Assembly (NCBI GenBank): GCA_902551985.1
Contig: CACDFI010000006.1
Span: forward strand, 56,999 to 120,998
Source: an uncultured Pelagibacteraceae bacterium
GTDB lineage: Bacteria; Pseudomonadota; Alphaproteobacteria; Pelagibacterales; Pelagibacteraceae
Length of the DNA stretch: 64,000 bases
Reading direction: 5' to 3'
Of this stretch, positions 57,809 to 64,000 are shown in pieces (the first letter of the stretch is position 1; the number at the start of each line of letters is the position of its first letter). The notes beneath the pieces are model-generated. The model was not told the DNA's origin. It did no database searches and saw only the letters and a list, made by a program, of their open reading frames with translations. The translations under genes and the position numbers were made by a program.

Positions 57809-58255
57809 TTACTTTATATCAATAAGTCTTTTTTTCTTATGATCAGGTAAAATTCTTTCACAAGCAATCGTTAAAAGACCATCCTTAAGTTCAGCACCGT
57901 TTACTTTTACATCATCTGCTATAGTAAAGGATCTTGCGAATTGTCTTTGTGAAATTCCTTTATGAATTATTTCACCATCTTCATTTTTATCTTCTGACTT
58001 ATTAAACTGTTTAGTTCTCACAGTTAATAAATTGTCTTCAAACTCTACTTCAACGTCATTTTTATTAAAACCAGCCAATGCAACTTCAATAGAATAATTA
58101 TCTTTGCCGGTTTTTCTGATGTTGTATGGCGGATAATTTGATTGCATTGTTATTCCACCATTACCAAGCATATTTTCAAATTGATCAAACATATCGTCGA
58201 ATCCAATCGAAAACGGTCTCAGTGAATTAAAGATTGATAGGTCCTTACTTGTCAT
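57809..58255 (-). CDS. Small heat shock protein Hsp20
   Basis: Alpha-crystallin-domain chaperone, 148 aa, that holds unfolded proteins. The start LSIFNSLRPFSIGFDDMFDQ and the core YPPYNIRKTGKDNYSIEVALA, AGFNKNDVEVEFEDNLL match IbpA-type proteins of alphaproteobacteria, and RQFARSFTIADDV is typical. The C-terminal IxI-like motif is not obvious (it ends KKKRLIDIK). SD AGGAG lies seven bases before the ATG and may be masked by the leader. Confidence 0.93.
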   Translation of the reverse strand: MTSKDLSIFNSLRPFSIGFDDMFDQFENMLGNGGITMQSNYPPYNIRKTGKDNYSIEVALAGFNKNDVEVEFEDNLLTVRTKQFNKSEDKNEDGEIIHKGISQRQFARSFTIADDVKVNGAELKDGLLTIACERILPDHKKKRLIDIK

Positions 58256-58260
58256 ATTTA

Positions 58261-58311
58261 CTCCTTTTGTTTAAGCAAGTTAATTTATGTAAGCCCCATT
58301 AGGCGACTTAC
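58261..58311 (-). promoter_or_regulatory. Possible RNA-thermometer leader of hsp20
   Basis: Minus-strand leader: an imperfect hairpin with GTAAG and CTTAC arms (58311-58289) is followed by TTGCT (58278-58274) and, eight bases later, AGGAG (58265-58261). TTGCT can pair with AGGAG around a G-G mismatch, the feature that defines the final stem of ROSE elements before small heat shock genes in alphaproteobacteria. It is shorter than typical ROSE leaders; unproven. Confidence 0.35.
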
Positions 58312-58356
58312 AAGGTTTATATGGTAACTAATTCTAAAAATTCAATGTTAAATAAA

Positions 58357-60432
58357 TTATATTTTTTCAGCAATTTTTAATGCAAAAGCATAATCGAGAG
58401 CTATTTCCTCTATAGCACCATCTCTTCCTGATTTTCCTCCATGACCAGCATTCATTTCAGTTTTTAAGAGTAGTAAATTATTGTCTGTTTTATAATCTCT
58501 TAACTTTGCAGTAAATTTTGCTGGTTCATCAAAAAGAACCCTATTGTCGCTAAGACTTGTTGTGATTAAAATATTTGGATAATCCATTTTTTTGATGTTG
58601 TTGTAGGGGGCATACGAATAAATGTAATCAAAATGATCTTTATTATCTTTTGCATTTCCAAATTCATCAAATTCCCCAACTGTTAAAGGAAGTGAATGGT
58701 CGAGATTAGTTGTTAATGAGTCTACAAATGGAACAGCCATTATTATTCCTAAAAATAGCTCTGGCATTTGATTTACTACCGCTCCCATAAGTAGTCCACC
58801 TGCTGAACCGCCCATTCCAATTATCTTACCTCGAGAGGTATATTTTTTTTCAATTAAGTATTTTCCAACAGCAATATAATCTTCAAAAGTGTTTTTTTTA
58901 TTTAAAAGCTTTCCTTCTTTCCACCATTTCATACCTCTTTCCATTCCTCCTCTGATATGTGCTGTTACCCAAATTATATTTCTATTTATTAAACTTAAAC
59001 GAGTAGAAGAGAAACCTGGAGACATTGAATTTCCATATGATCCATAGCCGTATAGTAAAAGATTTGATGATCCATCTAAAACAGTATCTTTATGTCTAGT
59101 AATAGTTATTGGAACCATTCTCCCATCATGTGATGGGCATTCAAGACGTTCTACAATATAGTTATCTGTATTATGTCCAGATGGTATTTCTTGTTCCTTA
59201 ACAAGTGTTTTGTCTTTTGATTTCAAATTATATAAAAAAGTTCTTCCTGGTGTTTTAGGAGAAGAGTATGATAAATATACTTGATCAGTATTTTTATCTT
59301 TTTGAATCAAAGATATACTTGGCACAATTACTTCTTCATCACTAAACATAATTTCTTCCTCTTTGCTAGTTTTAGGATCTCTTAAAATAATTTTACCAAG
59401 TGCGTTTGATGTTTCTGATCTTATTATCCAATTATTTAAAAATACCAAACCTCCGATTAAAACTTCATCTTTAGCTTGAATAAATGGTTCCCATTTTTGT
59501 TTTATTAAATCATCACATCTGTCGATTTTAAAATCTTCAGCATTCTCATTTGTATGTTTATAAAAAAAATTATTCCATGAATTTACTGAGTAAATTATTC
59601 CTCTTTTTCTTTCCTGAATTAATTGAGGTTTTGGAATAATTTCATCTACCTTAAAAAAATACTGTTCAGAAGTATTATGGTCAGAACTTGAAATTATAAA
59701 AAATTTTTCATCAGAAGTTAGACCAATGCTTACAGTAAAAGCCTCACTTTTTTCCTCAAAAATTAACTGGTCTTCTTTAACAGACGTACCAATTTTATGT
59801 CTGTAAATGGTTCTAGGTCTATGATGTTCATCCAATTTAGAATAAAAAATATATTTATCATCCAAGCTAAATTCGATGCTGCCACTAGTTTCTTCAATTT
59901 TTTCAGTAACTAATTTTCCCGATTTTATGTCTCTGATATAAATAGTGTAGTATTCTGAACCTTTTAAATCTAAAGAATATCCAAGATACTTATCATTAAA
60001 ACTTACTTCAAGGTCCCCTAAGCCAAAGTATTCTGTTTTTAGTTTTTCTTTCTCTTGATCTCCATTCCATATTTCTTCAACTTCATCCTCACCAATTTTT
60101 TTTCTTAGCTTAATAGAATAATTTCCTTTTGCTGTAGTTTTAGTCCAATACTCGTAATTTTTATCTTTATAAGGCAATGACTCATCATCTAATTTTATTC
60201 TCCCTTTTATTTCATCAAAAAGTGTTTTTTGAGTATCCTTTGTATCTTTCATTTGATGATCAAAATAATCATTCTCGTCTTCTAAATATTTTCTGACATC
60301 GGGTAAAAGTTTTGAACTATCTTTAAGAACTTCTAAAATATTTGATTGATGTATCCAACTATAATCATCAGTCCAACTCTTATTGTGACAAGATTTTATT
60401 TCAGGTTTCTTTTCAAGCTGTGGTAGTTTCAT
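58357..60432 (-). CDS. ptrB: Oligopeptidase B (S9A, prolyl oligopeptidase family)
   Basis: Cytosolic serine peptidase cutting short peptides after basic residues. It is 691 aa, full size, with an N-terminal seven-bladed propeller (about residues 70-410) and a C-terminal alpha/beta-hydrolase domain. The catalytic Ser is in GMGGSAGGLLMG (about residue 541); Asp is in SLSDNRVLFDEP and His in NAGHGGKSGR. HIRGGMERGMKWW is also diagnostic. No signal peptide. Independent gene, divergent from the J-domain gene with 16 bases between. Confidence 0.93.
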   Translation of the reverse strand: MKLPQLEKKPEIKSCHNKSWTDDYSWIHQSNILEVLKDSSKLLPDVRKYLEDENDYFDHQMKDTKDTQKTLFDEIKGRIKLDDESLPYKDKNYEYWTKTTAKGNYSIKLRKKIGEDEVEEIWNGDQEKEKLKTEYFGLGDLEVSFNDKYLGYSLDLKGSEYYTIYIRDIKSGKLVTEKIEETSGSIEFSLDDKYIFYSKLDEHHRPRTIYRHKIGTSVKEDQLIFEEKSEAFTVSIGLTSDEKFFIISSSDHNTSEQYFFKVDEIIPKPQLIQERKRGIIYSVNSWNNFFYKHTNENAEDFKIDRCDDLIKQKWEPFIQAKDEVLIGGLVFLNNWIIRSETSNALGKIILRDPKTSKEEEIMFSDEEVIVPSISLIQKDKNTDQVYLSYSSPKTPGRTFLYNLKSKDKTLVKEQEIPSGHNTDNYIVERLECPSHDGRMVPITITRHKDTVLDGSSNLLLYGYGSYGNSMSPGFSSTRLSLINRNIIWVTAHIRGGMERGMKWWKEGKLLNKKNTFEDYIAVGKYLIEKKYTSRGKIIGMGGSAGGLLMGAVVNQMPELFLGIIMAVPFVDSLTTNLDHSLPLTVGEFDEFGNAKDNKDHFDYIYSYAPYNNIKKMDYPNILITTSLSDNRVLFDEPAKFTAKLRDYKTDNNLLLLKTEMNAGHGGKSGRDGAIEEIALDYAFALKIAEKI

Positions 60433-60448
60433 ATTAATTAATTAATAT

Positions 60449-60958
60449 ATGAATATTTTTTTTATAACACTTATCATTTTTGTCGTTGTATATGTTCTTC
60501 TAACCTGGTTTGCTAGAACTTCCGCAAAAAAAATTTCAAAATTTATAAGAATATTAATTATTTTATCTGCAATAGTTTTAGCAATAGTAATGGCTTTTGC
60601 TGGAAGATATATATTTTCATTACCTTTCGTGCTCGCAGTGTTACCATTAATTAAAACAAAGGCAGGAATATCTTTATTTCAACTATTAAGGTTATGGGGA
60701 CTTTTTAGGGTTTTAAGAAATTCAGGAAGATTTAATTTTAATAACTTTAATCAATCTGTAAATAAACAGAGCATATCTTTAGATGAAGCGTATAGAATTT
60801 TAAATTTAAAACCAAATATTAAATATACAAAGGACCAAGTTATGAAGTCTTATAAATCTATTATGAAAAAAATTCACCCTGATGTAAGTCCTGAATTGAC
60901 AAGGTTAGCCTCAATTGTAAATGAAGCAAAAGAAATAGTAATTAAAAATATTAGCTAA
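60449..60958 (+). CDS. Membrane-anchored J-domain protein
   Basis: A 169-aa protein: N-terminal hydrophobic segments (about residues 2-17 and 31-60) followed by a C-terminal J-domain with the HPD tripeptide in KIHPDVSPEL. SLDEAYRILNLKP is the J-domain start. The layout, membrane anchor then C-terminal J-domain, resembles mitochondrial Tim14/Pam18 and its alphaproteobacterial relatives rather than DnaJ. It may recruit DnaK to the membrane; a partner is not known. It overlaps the convergent glycosyltransferase by eight bases. Confidence 0.8.
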   Translation: MNIFFITLIIFVVVYVLLTWFARTSAKKISKFIRILIILSAIVLAIVMAFAGRYIFSLPFVLAVLPLIKTKAGISLFQLLRLWGLFRVLRNSGRFNFNNFNQSVNKQSISLDEAYRILNLKPNIKYTKDQVMKSYKSIMKKIHPDVSPELTRLASIVNEAKEIVIKNIS

Positions 60959-61904
60959 TAATTGATTTAAATTTATTATAAATTTTCTCGGGATTTATTT
61001 TTTCTTTTCCTCTTGAATTATGTGAAACATTTTCAATTCCGTCAGGAACAATTGGATACATATTTGGACTATAACTGCCGTATAACAAGGGTGTATCACT
61101 CATTAAAACGATTGTAGGTATATTTAAAGCAGCAGAAAGGTGGCTAAAACTTGAGTCGTTGCATATTGATATCCTACAACTTTTTATGATTGGTAAAATC
61201 TCTGATATTGTATAATTATCTAAAGCAACACATTTGTCTTTATGAGAAGATAGTATCTCTTTAAGAATAACTTGTTCTTCTTCATTTTTACCAGTCGCTA
61301 AATAAAAAGTGCATTCATGATCTTTATCAACCAAACTAATAAATTTTTTAAATTTTTCAGCTGGTATTCTCTTTGTAGGACCTGAACCTCCAATACCTAA
61401 TAAAATATTCATTTTGCTACTTAAAATTTTGAACTTTTGAATAGCGATTTGAATTGAATTTTTATCTATTTCAATTTGAGGATTGCTTCTAACTTGTATG
61501 TTGATCTTCTCCAATAATTTTTGAGCAGCCCTAATAATGTGTTGCTCTTTTTTTTCGAATAATGGATATTGGTAAATATCTTTTATTCCTGCAATTTTGC
61601 AAATAAGTCTGTACCTTAACGATGAATTAAAAATAAATACTTTATCAAAAGAATTTTTCTTTATCTCATTTTTTAAATTAAAAAAACCTGAAAGACCACT
61701 ATGAAAATCATTTTTATTCTTTCTTCTTAAATAAATTATTTTTTTAATATAATTTAAATTTTTTGTATATTCTTCGGCTTTTGTGCTCTCTTTTGTTAAG
61801 AGAGTGACAGGTGTATTATACTCAATTGCTATAGCTTGAATAAAAGGTAAGAAAATTACCATATCCCCAATACCCATGCGGTTTTGTATAACAAGAATAT
61901 TCAT
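60951..61904 (-). CDS. Glycosyltransferase family 9 (heptosyltransferase-like)
   Basis: GT-B-fold glycosyltransferase, 317 aa. MGIGDMVIFLPFIQAI at the N-terminus, LLGIGGSGPTKRIPAEKF and SICNDSSFSHLSAALNIPTIVL are signatures of family 9, which includes ADP-heptose:LPS heptosyltransferases. The sugar donor is not certain, and no other LPS-core gene is nearby. It stands alone between converging and diverging genes. Confidence 0.82.
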   Translation of the reverse strand: MNILVIQNRMGIGDMVIFLPFIQAIAIEYNTPVTLLTKESTKAEEYTKNLNYIKKIIYLRRKNKNDFHSGLSGFFNLKNEIKKNSFDKVFIFNSSLRYRLICKIAGIKDIYQYPLFEKKEQHIIRAAQKLLEKINIQVRSNPQIEIDKNSIQIAIQKFKILSSKMNILLGIGGSGPTKRIPAEKFKKFISLVDKDHECTFYLATGKNEEEQVILKEILSSHKDKCVALDNYTISEILPIIKSCRISICNDSSFSHLSAALNIPTIVLMSDTPLLYGSYSPNMYPIVPDGIENVSHNSRGKEKINPEKIYNKFKSIIS

Positions 61905-61952
61905 ATGTTTTTATAACCTTTACTAATTTGTATTTTTATATAAATTTTGACT

Positions 61953-62837
61953 ATGGAACAAATTAAAGGTGTTTATGCCGCTGGACTGTCTGTACTAGAT
62001 AAAAATCTAGCATTGGATGTTAAAAATACCATTAAACATGCTGAAAATGTGATCGATCTTGGTTGCCATGGGGTCGTATTCTTTGGAAGTACAGGTCAGT
62101 CTCAACTGATATCTTTGAGTGAGAAAATTCAATTAATAAACGAGTTACCTAAAAGTAGGTACAAAAATAAATTTTTAATCGGAACAGGTCTTAATTCTTT
62201 GATTGATACGATAAATATTATGAAAATATCTAAATCGATTGGATTTAGTAATTTTTTGATTATGCCACCAGCTTATTATAAGTATGGAGATGAAGATGTG
62301 ATTAATTTCTATTCCAAAATTATCAACGAGATTAATGAGTGTAAAATTATTTTATATAACTTTGAAAAGCTTTGTGGATATAGATTTAGCGTTCAATGTG
62401 TAGAAAAGCTAGTTGAAAAATTCCCAAATCAAATCGTTGGAGTTAAGGATAGCAGTTATAATTTATTTGAAACTCTTAAAATTAAAAATTTTTCAATTTT
62501 TCCAGGGTCTGAGGCAAAATTGTTAAAAGGATTGGAGTTAGGATGTCATGGTGTAATTACTGCAACAACAAATATTACTGGTCACTTAGCAAGGAAAATT
62601 TATGATAATTTTCATAGTAATAAAGAATTATCTTCAAATCAACACTTGTGTGATGTCAGAATGTCTTTTGATAAATACAACTTAATTTCAAGTCTTCATA
62701 CTTTAATGGCAGAAAAAAATTCAATTTATGAAAATCTTTTGCCTCCTTTAAAATTATTAGATGAAGCAGAAAAAAAAGATTTATTTTCGAACCTGGAAAA
62801 ACTTAATTTTAATATGGAGATATTAAAAGCAGCGTAA
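61953..62837 (+). CDS. DapA-superfamily aldolase/lyase, substrate unknown
   Basis: Class I aldolase barrel of the DHDPS/NAL family, 294 aa from ATG 61953 (a TTG lies in frame at 61947). The Schiff-base Lys165 is in VGVKDSSYN and Tyr135 in LYNFEKLCGY. The GTTGE loop reads GSTGQS, and the YNVPxRTG motif with the arginine that binds the second carboxylate in DapA is replaced by YNFEKLCGYRF. So it is unlikely to be the lysine-pathway DapA and may act on another 2-keto acid. It lies one base before cfa. Confidence 0.75.
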   Translation: MEQIKGVYAAGLSVLDKNLALDVKNTIKHAENVIDLGCHGVVFFGSTGQSQLISLSEKIQLINELPKSRYKNKFLIGTGLNSLIDTINIMKISKSIGFSNFLIMPPAYYKYGDEDVINFYSKIINEINECKIILYNFEKLCGYRFSVQCVEKLVEKFPNQIVGVKDSSYNLFETLKIKNFSIFPGSEAKLLKGLELGCHGVITATTNITGHLARKIYDNFHSNKELSSNQHLCDVRMSFDKYNLISSLHTLMAEKNSIYENLLPPLKLLDEAEKKDLFSNLEKLNFNMEILKAA

Positions 62838-62838
62838 A

Positions 62839-64000
62839 ATGAGTTTAATAAGTTTTTTAAATAATTTATTTACGGATGATGGCTTCGAACTTTTAGATTC
62901 AAATTCTAAAAAGTATATTATCGGAAAGCCAATAAAAGAAAAACCTATTGCAATAAAACTACTAGATCAAAAATTAATGCAAAAATTGCTCATTAACCCT
63001 GATCTGTATTTTGGGGAAGCTTACATGAATGGATCTTTAATAATAGAAAATGGTACACTTACTGAGTTTCTAGATTTAGCTTTTAAAAATATTGGTAGAG
63101 GAAATATAAATTCTTATGGAGCACTTATTAAAAAAATAAGAGGCACATTTGGATATATTACAAATATAAACAAAATTGTTAAGTCAAAAGAAAATGTTGC
63201 TCATCATTATGATATATCTGAAAAACTTTATGATTTATTTTTAGACGAAAATAGACAATATTCATGTGCATATTTTAAAAATGATAATGATACGCTTGAA
63301 CAAGCACAAAATAATAAGATACATCATATTATAAAAAAATTAAATATTCAGCCTAATCAAAAAGTTTTAGATATTGGTTCAGGTTGGGGAACATTGGCGC
63401 TAGCGATAGCAAAAGAGACAAATGCTAATGTTACAGGTATTACATTGTCAGAAAATCAATTCGAATACAGTAAGAATAAAGCTAAAGAAATGAATCTATC
63501 TAATCAGGTAGACTTTAAACTTATTGATTACAGGCAATTAAATGAGAAGTTTGATAGAGTCGTTAGTGTTGGAATGTTTGAGCATGTTGGTAGAAATTTT
63601 TACAAAACCTATTTTAATACAGTCTTTAGGCTTTTGAATGAAAAAGGAATAGCTCTAATTCATACAATTGGTTCCTCTATGCCTCCAAGAGATCCACAAC
63701 CATGGATACAAAAATATATTTTTCCTGGTGGTTATACACCCAGCTTAAGTGAGGTTGCAAAACCTATTGAAAAATCTGGTCTCATTGTTTCTGACATAGA
63801 AGTCCTTAGGATGCACTATGCACATACCCTAAGGAACTGGAAAGAGAGATTTTTATCAAAAAAAGATACAGTTTTAAACATGTTTGATGAAAAATTTTTT
63901 AGAATGTGGGAATTTTATTTGGCTAGTTGTGAAATGGCATTTAAATGGGGAGATCAGGTTGTATTTCAGTTACAATTATCAAAAGATAATATATCTGTAC
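62839..64000 (+). CDS. cfa: Cyclopropane-fatty-acyl-phospholipid synthase, 3' truncated
   Basis: SAM-dependent enzyme that adds a methylene bridge to unsaturated acyl chains of membrane phospholipids. The window ends inside it after 387 codons. The SAM-binding VLDIGSGWGTLALAIAKE lies at about residues 176-193, and YFKNDNDTLEQAQ, SVGMFEHVGRNFY and YIFPGGYTPSLSEV are CFA synthase signatures. The start ATG 62839 follows the aldolase stop by one base. It may produce other SAM-derived fatty acid changes; the CFA call is the family name. Confidence 0.92.
   Translation, partial: MSLISFLNNLFTDDGFELLDSNSKKYIIGKPIKEKPIAIKLLDQKLMQKLLINPDLYFGEAYMNGSLIIENGTLTEFLDLAFKNIGRGNINSYGALIKKIRGTFGYITNINKIVKSKENVAHHYDISEKLYDLFLDENRQYSCAYFKNDNDTLEQAQNNKIHHIIKKLNIQPNQKVLDIGSGWGTLALAIAKETNANVTGITLSENQFEYSKNKAKEMNLSNQVDFKLIDYRQLNEKFDRVVSVGMFEHVGRNFYKTYFNTVFRLLNEKGIALIHTIGSSMPPRDPQPWIQKYIFPGGYTPSLSEVAKPIEKSGLIVSDIEVLRMHYAHTLRNWKERFLSKKDTVLNMFDEKFFRMWEFYLASCEMAFKWGDQVVFQLQLSKDNISV

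Noticed and set aside
61953..62837. Calling this gene dapA.
   Set aside because: The family is right but the arginine motif and GTTGE loop of true DapA are changed.

Overview
The window reads as one contiguous chromosome segment of a small-genome, strongly A+T-rich marine alphaproteobacterium, most likely Pelagibacterales (SAR11, 'Candidatus Pelagibacter'-like). The basis is very A/T-rich codon use with Lys/Asn/Ile-rich proteins, almost no intergenic DNA (the longest non-coding stretch is about 180 bases, so no gene-free stretch exceeds 300), many TAATG or ATGA stop/start overlaps, and alphaproteobacterial markers: a split F1 operon atpHAGDC, an F1 inhibitor zeta subunit, ChvI/ChvG, RegA, class I lysyl-tRNA synthetase, a SAM-II-type riboswitch before metX, and metX-metW. 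The species assignment is inference. I see no rRNA, tRNA, CRISPR array, integrase, transposase or phage gene.

Layout. 1-2563: end of the 2-oxoglutarate dehydrogenase operon (sucB truncated by the window edge, then lpd). 2584-9424: priA, then the F1 part of ATP synthase. 9413-15943 (minus): a nine-gene operon rplU-rpmA-obgE-proB-proA-nadD-rsfS-ctpA-rppH behind a clear promoter. 16009-18528 (minus): SAM-II element, metX, metW, gloB. 18625-20602: hisC-tyrC. 20599-24165 (minus): trkH, ampG, an NlpC/P60 peptidase. 24252-27726: lysS, pyrD, rpmB, a VUT-family transporter. 27728-31888 (minus): a four-gene polyamine operon (fold-III decarboxylase, deoxyhypusine-synthase-like enzyme, aguB, aguA) with a terminator-like attenuator in its leader. 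32033-42023: regA, an orphan ABC ATPase, polA, chvI-chvG, ahcY, tsaE, amgK-like, murU-like. 42020-49913: gpmA, a VanZ-like protein, the zeta subunit, a secreted nuclease, a lysozyme-like lipoprotein, an RND pump with a hairpin-less adaptor, sseA, msrA. 49948-52638: EamA exporter, alkylbase glycosylase, two tandem DUF1330 genes, a phosphoribosyltransferase. 52688-57328 (minus): a complete BMP-type nucleoside ABC transporter. 57468-64000: small lipoprotein, hsp20, oligopeptidase B, J-domain membrane protein, family-9 glycosyltransferase, DapA-superfamily aldolase, and the start of cfa, which runs off the window.

How the genes fit together. Most are core functions: TCA cycle, ATP synthesis, ribosome, replication, amino acid and pyrimidine synthesis. 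Three themes link separate blocks: sulfur/methyl metabolism (SAM-II-metX-metW, ahcY, sseA, msrA), wall turnover and recycling (AmpG, NlpC/P60, AmgK/MurU, lysozyme-like lipoprotein), and nitrogen/purine salvage (polyamine operon, BMP transporter facing a phosphoribosyltransferase). The most interesting unexplained items are the polyamine operon leader and its enzyme combination, the RND adaptor without an alpha-hairpin, and a possible RNA thermometer before hsp20.
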